A DNA stretch of 11,971 nucleotides from Ignavibacteria bacterium UBA2373 (GTDB lineage Bacteria; Bacteroidota; Ignavibacteria; Kapaibacteriales; UBA961), in NCBI GenBank assembly GCA_002344005.1, contig DDTD01000039.1:1-11971 (forward strand), read 5' to 3'. This document shows, piece after piece, positions 1 through 5,695 of the stretch (position 1 is its first letter; every line of letters begins with the position of its first letter). Made by a program: the position numbers and the translations under genes. Under the pieces are notes generated by a model. That model was not told the origin of the DNA and searched no databases. It saw nothing but the letters and a program-made list of their open reading frames with translations.

Positions 1-194
1 CCTGTTGCTTTATCATACAAGCTGATTACGACACTATACATACCGTCCGCCGGAACTTTATCTCCTTCGCGGAGGACTCCCTGATAGGACATTTGGCGGG
101 GCACACCACCAACTTGCGCATAGGAATGAATGGGCAAACAAGTGAAAAATCCGGCAGCAAGTCCGCCGAGAACATAATAACGAATTGGTTTCAT
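1..194 (-). CDS. Secreted protein, N-terminal part only (runs off the left edge)
   Basis: Partial gene reading leftward; 64 codons are visible. The start is the ATG at 194-192, preceded by GAGGTG a few bases upstream, a good ribosome-binding site. Residues 1-26 form a signal peptide: basic start MKPIRYY, then the hydrophobic stretch VLGGLAAGFFTCLPI, then SYAQ with likely cleavage after SYA. The mature start contains 'RQMSYQGVLREGDKVPADGM' followed by 'YSVVISLYDKAT'. This pattern (SYQGVL, short polar insert, DG.Y, hydrophobic strand, LYD) opens many secreted or surface proteins of Bacteroidota and relatives, including ones annotated as tail-fibre-domain proteins. That family link is from memory. 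The C-terminal function cannot be read here. Export to the periplasm or beyond is well supported; the exact role is not. Confidence 0.75.
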   Translation of the reverse strand, partial: MKPIRYYVLGGLAAGFFTCLPIHSYAQVGGVPRQMSYQGVLREGDKVPADGMYSVVISLYDKAT

Positions 195-582
195 GAACAC
201 CTCATGATTTATAATGAAAAAAAGGAGAATCGTGTTTTTATCAAGAAGAAAGTATGTGTATTAAGGTGGGCGACACATTGAGTCGGATAAAGAAGAGAAA
301 AAACTACATTGTAGCTGTGATTTTTTGTCATCATACCGTTACAAGGTCTATTGATTAGTTTTGACACACAAAAATAAAGTAATCTGTTGATTGATTTGAT
401 TTTTATTATACACGATGATGCAAGTTGCTGTTGCTTTTCTTGTTTTTTTCTTTACTGCCTATAGTTTTCCATTTATGGATAAGGTCGGCTTATAAGCGTA
501 CAATAAAGCGTAGCGTACTGCCTTGCTCTGCTTCGCTACTGCCTGTTTTTACTCCACAACTACGCTATTCTTTCTGATAGCT
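195..582. other. Intergenic stretch without a supported gene
   Basis: No reading frame here has a credible start, ribosome-binding site and protein-like composition. The left part is the 5' region of the leftward secreted-protein gene. A TTGACA hexamer occurs at 361-366 on the plus strand, but nothing resembling a -10 box lies 16-18 bases downstream. Toward the right, TACTGCCT occurs at 516 and again at 537, exactly 21 bases apart. This may be a degenerate outer edge of the 21-bp repeat that starts clearly at 583. Confidence 0.5.
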
Positions 583-771
583 ATGGACTGAATATTACCT
601 TCTCTGTTCTTTAGCTCATTTTCTGTTCTCGTCGGCTGACTTTCTATATCCTTTGGCTCAGTATCTATGCTCGTCGGATTATCTTCTATGCTCGTCGGAT
701 TAACTTCTATGCTCGTCGGCTTAACTTCTATGCTCGTTGGATTAACTTCTATGCTCGTCGGCTTAACTTCT
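583..771 (-). repeat. 21-bp tandem repeat, left half (heptapeptide-like on minus strand)
   Basis: Nine consecutive 21-bp units in one register. Units at 667, 688, 709, 730 and 751 are nearly identical (ATGCTCGTCGG, then A or C, then TTAACTTCT). Those at 646, 625, 604 and 583 are increasingly degenerate. Read on the minus strand the units give successive heptads IEVKPTS, IEVNPTS, IEVKPTS, IEVNPTS, IEDNPTS, IDTEPKD, IESQPTR, TENELKN, REGNIQS, then a short tail and TAA near 557. The gradual decay is typical of the edge of a protein-coding minisatellite. The minus frame has a stop (TAA) immediately upstream and no start codon, so it is not a complete gene. On the plus strand the same units read MLVGLTS repeatedly, in frame with the right half, from an ATG at 667 without a ribosome-binding site. 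Confidence 0.8.
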
Positions 772-792
772 ATGGCTTACTTTTCATCTTCC

Positions 793-1008
793 ATGATGCC
801 AGAAGTTGAAGTGCAGCGTCCAGAAGTTGAAGTGCAGCATCCAGAAGAGCATTTTTTGCCCACAGATGCCAAAAAACTACCAAAAGAAGCTAAAAAACGA
901 GGAAAAGAACAGAACAAGCGAGGGAAAGATGAAAACAAGAAAGCTAAAGAACAGAACAAGCGAACCAAAGATGAAGAGCAAATACTAACAGCACAAGAGC
1001 AGCCATAG
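793..1008 (+). repeat. 21-bp tandem repeat, right half (charged heptapeptides on plus strand)
   Basis: Ten units continue exactly the same 21-bp register as the left half (793 = 667 + 6x21). On the plus strand they read as heptads ending in PEVEVQ, PEVEVQ, PEEHFL, TDAKKLP, KEAKKRG, KEQNKRG, KDENKKA, KEQNKRT, KDEEQIL and TAQEQP, then TAG at 1006-1008. Columns 7-15 of the units (AAAGAACAG alternating with AAAGATGAA) show a 42-bp higher-order period. A plus-strand frame 667-1008 (113 aa) is open through both halves: a hydrophobic N-terminus of MLVGL heptads and a strongly charged C-terminus. With no ribosome-binding site and extreme composition, I treat it as a possible but unproven gene or a decayed coding minisatellite. 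Confidence 0.75.
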
Positions 1009-1069
1009 ACAGATATTCGGATGCGTAGAACAAAAGGAAAAAAGAATAGCGGCGGAATTTTCTGATATA

Positions 1070-1323
1070 ATCCCGCAGGGATGATATGATAATAGAAATA
1101 AAACCATCCACCCCGTCGCTTCGCGCCACCCCTCAATGAGGGGAATTTTTGAAGCGCGATAGCGCATTAATCCCGTAGGGATGACACGTTTATAGAATTT
1201 GTGTTCTATGAAAAACCATCCACCCCGTCGCTTCGCGCCACCCCTCAATGAGAACCACCCCGTCCTGCGGACACTCCTCCGGCGGATGGGATGAAATACA
1301 ATAGCGGAAAATCCCGCAGGGAT
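1070..1323. repeat. Intergenic palindrome plus 40-bp direct-repeat family
   Basis: Two modules alternate. Module A is the palindrome ATCCC-(GCA or GTA)-GGGAT at 1070-1082, 1170-1182 and 1311-1323. Copies 2 and 3 are followed by CACGTTTATAGAA, and copies 1 and 3 are preceded by AATAGCGG. Module B is a 40-bp segment identical at 1101-1140 and 1213-1252, beginning AAACCATCCACCCCGTCGCT and ending CCACCCCTCAATGAG. A B-like variant starting CCACCCCGTCCTGCGG lies at about 1255-1290. Protein-like translations of this stretch (GGAKRRGGW and similar) are artefacts of the repeat. It resembles the short palindromic intergenic elements scattered through some Bacteroidota/Chlorobiota genomes; that comparison is from memory. 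The copies sit next to the 3' end of the permease gene and may shape transcript ends. Confidence 0.75.
1129..1150 (+). terminator. Hairpin plus T-run within the first 40-bp repeat
   Basis: CCCCTC (1129-1134), a three-base loop AAT, and GAGGGG (1138-1143) form a GC-rich stem followed by AATTTTT. This fits a rho-independent terminator for plus-strand transcription coming from the 21-bp repeat region. The second copy of the 40-bp repeat lacks the right arm, so only copy 1 can fold this way. Confidence 0.4.
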
Positions 1324-1381
1324 TCACGTTTATAGAAAAAAACATTTGATATGATGGGCGATTTCCATAAACCACTAAAGT

Positions 1382-2473
1382 TTATGCTAATGCTTGACGT
1401 AATTTGCCGGAAACAATATCCATAATCCATACAACAAAAGCAATCATCAATACCATAACACCGACTTCCTGCCAGCGAGCAAGACCTTGTGATTGCATTA
1501 AGAGCGTGCCGATACCTCCTCCGCCGACCATACCGATAATTGTTGCCATACGTACATTAATATCCCAACGGTAAATAGTGAAGCTGAGAAAAGGAATGAC
1601 TATTTGGGGAACCATCGCAAACCATAATACTTGTAATGGATGCGCACCCGTTGCTTCAATAGCTTCGACAGGTCCGTGATTTATTGTTTCTATTTGCTCG
1701 GAATATTGTTTTACCAATGATGAAATGGTATGAACAAATAAAGCCAACATTCCGGCGAAGGGTCCTATTCCCACCCACACAGAAAAAATAATAGCCCAAA
1801 TGAGTGGCTCAATACTCCGTGAAAAATTTGCCAATAATCGCACAAGTGAATAGATGGTGCGTGTCACCGGATGCTGACGCATGACATTATGGGCTGCTGC
1901 AAATGCCAAAATAAAACTGGGCGGTAAGGCTAATGCTGTTGCTAAAAAGGCAAAATACATTGTCTCGATAATTGCCGATAAAGCATCAGGGAAAATTGCC
2001 CAATGCGCACGTATGGTTACTAACCATTGTGCACTGTCAAAATCATGACCTGTCAGTGGTAAGGTGATGGGATGAAACAGTACAGTTAATGGTGACATAA
2101 TATCTGCAAATATGCGGGCTGCTCCCGTTAAGCCGTCTGTTGAGAGCAAATCGAATATAGAAACTTTGGTAATAATCCAAGCGGCAACAGTAGAAGTGAG
2201 AATCAAAAGCCAGATGATGTGGTCAGTGTGCCGCCGCTGCTGAGGGGGATTGAAGGGCTGGCGCAATACACGTTTGCCGAATGAGATGCCCGTGATGGAT
2301 GCGGCAAGAGCCGAAGCGAGACCAATGCCTCCGTAAACCATTGTTTCTGTGAATGTTAGTGGGGCTATTTCTTGTCCGGAGATGGCATAAGTCCATACAT
2401 AGCGTGTGCCTATTGCCGCAATATACATAGCCGTAATGGCATCAATAAGGAAACAAAGCAAAGAGAGTATCAT
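1382..2473 (-). CDS. phnE: PhnE-like phosphonate/phosphite ABC transporter permease
   Basis: Membrane permease of a PhnCDE-type importer, which passes phosphonate or a related phosphorus compound across the inner membrane using a separate ATPase (PhnC) and binding protein (PhnD). Seen in the 363-aa sequence: several hydrophobic segments (about 2-20, 46-64, 87-103, 170-193, 225-250, 285-300, 335-352), the family-typical 'SRSIEPLIWAIIF' (218-230), an EAA-type cytoplasmic loop 'EAIEATGAHPLQ..' ending 'MVPQIVIP' (270-294), and 'YRWDINVRMATIIG.VGGGGIG' (301-322). Residues 1-80, with two extra hydrophobic segments, precede the usual PhnE-like core, so the protein is longer than the usual roughly 270 residues. 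An in-frame stop lies about 45 bases upstream of the ATG, so the start cannot move far; no clear ribosome-binding site is seen. No phnC or phnD is present on either side. The family call is good; the substrate is uncertain. Confidence 0.85.
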   Translation of the reverse strand: MILSLLCFLIDAITAMYIAAIGTRYVWTYAISGQEIAPLTFTETMVYGGIGLASALAASITGISFGKRVLRQPFNPPQQRRHTDHIIWLLILTSTVAAWIITKVSIFDLLSTDGLTGAARIFADIMSPLTVLFHPITLPLTGHDFDSAQWLVTIRAHWAIFPDALSAIIETMYFAFLATALALPPSFILAFAAAHNVMRQHPVTRTIYSLVRLLANFSRSIEPLIWAIIFSVWVGIGPFAGMLALFVHTISSLVKQYSEQIETINHGPVEAIEATGAHPLQVLWFAMVPQIVIPFLSFTIYRWDINVRMATIIGMVGGGGIGTLLMQSQGLARWQEVGVMVLMIAFVVWIMDIVSGKLRQALA

Positions 2474-2621
2474 AAATTTATGTCGGTAAAAAATGATTGA
2501 TTGGATAGTTCTTGAATGTCAAAAATACTGATTTTGGATTTGGTGTGATGTCGTATGGCAATAATCCGATAGTTTTGCAGTAAAGACAAGTGTTTACTCA
2601 TTTATATTAACAGGTGATAGT

Positions 2622-3542
2622 ATGGGATACATTATACCTCTACTCGTATTGATTTTTATTGTGTTTGCTTCGGTGAAGACTGTGGCGCAGGGAACTGTGG
2701 CGGTGGTGACTATGTTCGGCAAATATCGTCGTATTATGTTGCCCGGCTTAAATTTTAAAATCCCGATTATTGAAGCTATTCACAAACGTATATCCATTCA
2801 GAACAGATCTTCGGATTTGGAATTTCAGGCAATTACTTTCGATCAAGCCAATGTGTATTTTAAGGCGATGATTTTATATTCGGTATTGGGACAAAATGAA
2901 GAAACTATTAAAAATGTGGCTTTCAAGTTTATTGATGAAAAGAATTTTATGCAGGCACTTGTTCGCACGGTAGAAGGGACGGTACGTTCTTTTGTTGCCA
3001 CAAAAAAACAAGTAGAAATTCTTGCCTTACGTCATGAGATTGTTTCTGAAGTAAAAATGCACTTGGATGCAAGTTTAGAATCATGGGGTTTTCATTTAAT
3101 TGATTTGCAAATTAATGATATTACCTTCGATAAAGCAATTATTGAGTCTATGGCAAAAGTTGTGGCTTCGCAAAATTTGAAAGCTGCGGCAGAAAATGAA
3201 GGTCAAGCATTACTTATCACAAAAACCAAACAAGCCGAAGCAGAAGGAAATGCTATTAAAATTGCCGCCGCCGCAGAACGTGAAGCACAACAATTACGTG
3301 GTCAGGGTATAACTTTGTTCCGTGAAGAAGCAGCCAAAGGTATCAGCGTGGCAGCCAAAGAAATGACCGATGCCGGTTTGGATTCTTCACTTATTTTATT
3401 CCAAATGTGGACGGAAGCTCTTAAACATGTGGCGGAAAATGGTAAAGGTAATGTTATTTTCCTTGACGGTTCGCCCGAAGGTATGGACAAAACTATGAAG
3501 CAAATGATGGCAATGGAAATGCCGCGAAGACAAAAGAATTAA
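2622..3542 (+). CDS. SPFH/Band-7 protein, slipin/stomatin-like
   Basis: Membrane scaffold protein of the SPFH (stomatin/prohibitin/flotillin) superfamily, which oligomerises at the cytoplasmic membrane and is thought to organise microdomains or protein quality control. The 306-aa product has an N-terminal membrane helix (about 3-20, IIPLLVLIFIVFASV), then a Band-7 domain (about 22-185) beginning 'GTVAVVTMFGKYRRIMLPGL' and including 'LVRTVEGTVRSFVATKKQVE'. A long alanine/glutamate-rich helix (about 187-235, 'AAAENEGQALLITKTKQAEA...') is typical of these proteins, and the C-terminus is charged. The start is supported by AGGTGA at 2612-2617, four bases before the ATG. It is a single transcription unit, divergent from the permease and closed by a strong terminator. 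No NfeD-type partner lies beside it, so its specific role is open. Confidence 0.88.
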   Translation: MGYIIPLLVLIFIVFASVKTVAQGTVAVVTMFGKYRRIMLPGLNFKIPIIEAIHKRISIQNRSSDLEFQAITFDQANVYFKAMILYSVLGQNEETIKNVAFKFIDEKNFMQALVRTVEGTVRSFVATKKQVEILALRHEIVSEVKMHLDASLESWGFHLIDLQINDITFDKAIIESMAKVVASQNLKAAAENEGQALLITKTKQAEAEGNAIKIAAAAEREAQQLRGQGITLFREEAAKGISVAAKEMTDAGLDSSLILFQMWTEALKHVAENGKGNVIFLDGSPEGMDKTMKQMMAMEMPRRQKN

Positions 3543-3566
3543 TTATGCCATTATCATAGACAAAGT

Positions 3567-3604
3567 AAGCGGTATATCATAGCAGTGATATGCCGCTTTT
3601 TTTT
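3567..3604 (+). terminator. Rho-independent terminator after the slipin gene
   Basis: AAGCGGTATATCA (3567-3579) pairs with TGATATGCCGCTT (3586-3598) through a 13-bp stem with one G-T wobble and a six-base loop, followed by a run of T to 3604. It lies 25 bases after the slipin stop codon. Confidence 0.92.
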
Positions 3605-3702
3605 ATAACAATACTATTGTCGGTGACATATTGTAATGCAACATATTTTTGATGTACATTATATTCAGACTATGTTATATGTGATTGCACTGTTATTAAA
3701 TG

Positions 3703-3966
3703 TTATGGATGTTTTGATATTCGCGATTCTAATTCTTTCTCAATTTCACTTTGTAATAATTTTGTGTTTTTAGAATTGCGTACTATAAGATAGGTGAGTA
3801 TCAAAGGGAAAAAAGTGAAAAAGCCAAAACCGTTTTTTACAGCACTGTATATTGATATCCCAATGGTAAAACCAATAAGAGTTGCATCAATCATCATGTT
3901 TTTTTTTATTTCTTTTAGTTTGGCTGTAAGTTCTTGCTCACTCAATTCGGTTAAATGTTTTTCCAT
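3703..3966 (-). CDS. Small two-helix membrane protein of unknown function
   Basis: An 87-aa protein. A charged N-terminal segment (1-22, LSEQELTAKLKEIKKN) suggests a short helix. Two membrane helices follow (about 24-43, and 46-62 with the aromatic FGFFTFFPLILTYLIV), then a charged C-terminal helix (65-87, 'SKNTKLLQSEIEKELESRI'). Both ends are predicted cytoplasmic. Similar 'KNGFGFFTFFPL' proteins are, as I recall, common unnamed proteins in Bacteroidota. No ribosome-binding site is evident, which is common in that group. It lies 100 bases downstream of the CoA-transferase gene on the same strand but has its own possible -10 box, so it is probably separate from that operon. I cannot assign a function. 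Confidence 0.7.
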   Translation of the reverse strand: MEKHLTELSEQELTAKLKEIKKNMMIDATLIGFTIGISIYSAVKNGFGFFTFFPLILTYLIVRNSKNTKLLQSEIEKELESRISKHP

Positions 3967-4016
3967 TATTATATGTTTTTTGTGAATAGAAATATGTTGT
4001 TGAATAGCAGTGCAAC

Positions 4017-4022
4017 ATTATA
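4017..4022 (-). promoter_or_regulatory. Possible -10 box for the small membrane protein gene
   Basis: The minus strand reads TATAAT here, a perfect match to the sigma-70 -10 consensus, about 50 bases before the ATG at 3966. No good -35 hexamer lies at the expected distance, and the region is AT-rich, so this is only a weak candidate. Confidence 0.25.
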
Positions 4023-4066
4023 TAGAAAACTATAGAGTGAACAGTACCGCTGTTTCTGTCATTACT

Positions 4067-5206
4067 TTATTCTTTTTGTATTATAGCATTATGTTCACCA
4101 AGATGGGGTGGTCTTTGCAGTGACGGTAGCGTATTGTCCGAATCTGATTGCTCTTGAAAAGCAATAGTGCGTATGCCTCGCATAGTGCCATCATGCAGAA
4201 TATATGGCGCAGCAAGGGGTGATTCCAATGCTTCTGCCACACTGCGAATAACAGCACAGGGAATATCGGCAGCGATACAGTATTGTTCTATTATATCGGC
4301 ATCCCATTCGGCAAGTACTTTTTCTAAAGCGGAATATAGAGCAGCGCTATTCTGCACTCTTGCACTATTGGTCGAAAAATCTTTGTGTTCATGTAATGAT
4401 ATATTGACAATGGCACATAATTTTTTGAATTGAGTATCAGAACCTATAGCAAGTAAAAATTCTTTTTTGTCTTTTGTGATAAAAATATGACCATATGGGG
4501 CAATATTCGGATGGTCTGAACCCAAGCGTTGCGGCGTATGGTGTGCAATAAGATAATTCGTTCCTTGATTGGCAAGTGCGGTAATTGCTGCGCCATAGAG
4601 CGATACCGTGACAGCGGTGCCTTTGCCGGTGATATTGCGTTGTAATAAAGCAAGTAAGAGTGCTTGTTTTAATTGATGAGCAGCCATAATATCTATGAGC
4701 GCGACAGGCATTTTTATCGGTGGTGTTTCGGGTAAACCGTTCATGCTCATAAATCCTGTCATTGCTTGCAATACCGCATCGAAACCTACGCGATTATTGT
4801 CATGACCGAAACCCGTGATGGAGCCGTAAATAATCCGTGGATTAATTGCCGATATTGTCTTATAGTCCACGCCGTATTTTTCGGCATCGCCATGTTTATA
4901 GCTTACAATAACAATATCAGCTTCGCTGCAAAGAGTATGGCATAGAGCACATTGTTCGGTATTGGTTAAATCAAGAGTTATTGATTTTTTTCCCCAATTT
5001 ACTGCGGAAAAATAAGCAGAAATATCATTGTGATATTCGCCTGTGATATTCCATGACCGTGTGGTGTCACCTCCTGTATGCGGATTTTCTATTTTTATGA
5101 CTTCTGCGCCAAGCTCTGCACAGAACATACCTACCGAGGGACCTGCCAGAATATTGGCAAGTTCAATAACTTTGATTCCTTGAAGGGCATTATGCAGGGA
5201 GGTCAT
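4067..5206 (-). CDS. Class III (CaiB/BaiF/Frc family) CoA-transferase
   Basis: Cytoplasmic enzyme predicted to move coenzyme A between carboxylic acids through an aspartyl-CoA intermediate. The 379-aa length suits the family. Seen: the N-terminal 'LQGIKVIELANILAGPSVGM' with 'ELGAEVIKIENPHTGGDTTR' (1-50), 'NWGKKSITLDL' (70-80), 'ADIVIVSYKHG' (96-106) and 'GSITGFG' (128-134). Asp172 in 'VALIDIMAAHQLKQALL' sits where the catalytic aspartate of formyl-CoA transferase lies, followed by 'ALLQRNITGKG' (186-196). The C-terminal part contains 'IAADIPCAVIRSVAEALESP', as expected. The substrates (for example oxalate/formate, carnitine, bile-acid or aryl acids) cannot be told from sequence. The ATG overlaps the TGA of the upstream 79-aa gene (ATGA), and there is no separate ribosome-binding site, so translation is probably coupled. 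It is the last gene of the leftward operon. Confidence 0.88.
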   Translation of the reverse strand: MTSLHNALQGIKVIELANILAGPSVGMFCAELGAEVIKIENPHTGGDTTRSWNITGEYHNDISAYFSAVNWGKKSITLDLTNTEQCALCHTLCSEADIVIVSYKHGDAEKYGVDYKTISAINPRIIYGSITGFGHDNNRVGFDAVLQAMTGFMSMNGLPETPPIKMPVALIDIMAAHQLKQALLLALLQRNITGKGTAVTVSLYGAAITALANQGTNYLIAHHTPQRLGSDHPNIAPYGHIFITKDKKEFLLAIGSDTQFKKLCAIVNISLHEHKDFSTNSARVQNSAALYSALEKVLAEWDADIIEQYCIAADIPCAVIRSVAEALESPLAAPYILHDGTMRGIRTIAFQEQSDSDNTLPSLQRPPHLGEHNAIIQKE

Positions 5207-5442
5207 TTTTTGGGAGATAATTGTTTTAATTCTTTATCCAGCACATTTTCCAAAGTCTTTTTTGCAGCAGTGCCGAACAGTGAAAGTTCAATAGTAATAT
5301 CTGCTCTTTTATCGAAGAGTGCAATAGTGCCATTGCCCAATTTGGAGGAAATATGGAGTGTGTCGCCATGCCAGACAGCATTATCAAAAAGTGCTTGTAA
5401 TTCAGAGCGAGAAAGCACTTTGAGATTGATATAGGATTTCAT
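5203..5442 (-). CDS. Small protein resembling the polyhydroxyalkanoic-acid-system family
   Basis: A 79-aa protein starting MKSYINLKVLSRSELQ. The pattern is a first beta strand, a helix, 'AVWHGDTLHISSKLGNGTIA', then 'DKRADITIELSLFGTAAKK' and a C-terminal helix 'LENVLDKELKQL'. This resembles the short polyhydroxyalkanoic acid system proteins (PHA granule-associated region), with their W-x-GD-x-L...G-x-G...I-x-L layout. The match is recognised from memory and is moderate. A longer frame begins at 5490, but the start at 5442 is preferred: its ATG overlaps the TGA of the upstream gene (ATGA), the same arrangement as with the CoA-transferase downstream, and it gives the usual short N-terminus. Linkage to a CoA-transferase is compatible with acyl-CoA metabolism, but no PHA synthase is in the window. 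Confidence 0.6.
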   Translation of the reverse strand: MKSYINLKVLSRSELQALFDNAVWHGDTLHISSKLGNGTIALFDKRADITIELSLFGTAAKKTLENVLDKELKQLSPKK

Positions 5443-5669
5443 TTCCGTCGCCGACGCATCGGTTTCGATTGATTTTCTGATTGTAGCCATAATGAATATT
5501 GAAAACGTTTACGAAAAGCAGCGCGCTGCGTATAATAGGTAATTGCATGACGAATATGAATATTAATTTCGTCTTGATGCGATGCAAGAATATGACAATA
5601 GTGTAATTGGGGCATATATATGAGAGTAGAACCGTCGGGTAAATCTTCCTGTACGATTGTATATTTCAT
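5439..5669 (-). CDS. 76-aa protein of unknown function in the operon
   Basis: Starts MKYTIVQEDLPDGSTLIYMP, followed by 'QLHYCHILASHQDEINIHI' and 'RHAITYYTQRAAFRKRFQYS', and ends in a basic tail (PMRRRRK). The frame is open upstream to a TTG at 5681, but the ATG at 5669 gives a more natural N-terminus. The layout (strand, turn, 'P.L..C...', amphipathic helix 'DEINIHIRHAI') vaguely recalls a HicB-like partial RNase-H fold, but the usual conserved residues are not clear, so no function is assigned. It begins 26 bases after the lipoprotein stop codon and overlaps the next gene by ATGA. That linkage is the best evidence that it is real. Confidence 0.5.
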   Translation of the reverse strand: MKYTIVQEDLPDGSTLIYMPQLHYCHILASHQDEINIHIRHAITYYTQRAAFRKRFQYSLWLQSENQSKPMRRRRK

Positions 5670-5695
5670 ACGAAGCGCCAATCATGAAAAAAACA

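Noticed and set aside
361..366. TTGACA as a promoter -35 box
   Set aside because: No -10-like hexamer at 16-18 bases and no gene downstream on that strand.
667..1008. A 113-aa plus-strand gene (MLVGL heptads plus charged heptads)
   Set aside because: Kept as a repeat rather than a gene: no ribosome-binding site, extreme composition, and the left half looks more natural on the other strand. Expression is not excluded.
777..1136. A 119-aa minus-strand frame starting MRGGAKRRGGW
   Set aside because: It is the complement of the 21-bp repeat and the 40-bp intergenic repeat; cysteine/serine/phenylalanine-rich low complexity, no ribosome-binding site.
1070..1323. CRISPR array
   Set aside because: The repeated units differ in spacing (100 and 141 bases), consist of two alternating module types, lack uniform 30-40 base spacers, and no cas gene is present.
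985..1430. Several overlapping minus-strand frames rich in 'IPTGL', 'GWREATGW' and similar
   Set aside because: They translate the palindromic and 40-bp repeats and the tail of the permease gene; the sequences repeat with the DNA modules rather than as protein domains.
4020..4034. Palindrome TATAG-AAAA-CTATA as a terminator of the CoA-transferase gene
   Set aside because: Five AT-rich pairs only, no T-run on the minus strand; too weak to call.
5443..5490. Upstream start for the PHA-system-like protein (MATIRKSIETDASATE)
   Set aside because: It would overlap the preceding gene by about 50 bases without a ribosome-binding site, whereas the ATG at 5442 makes an ATGA overlap and fits the family N-terminus better.
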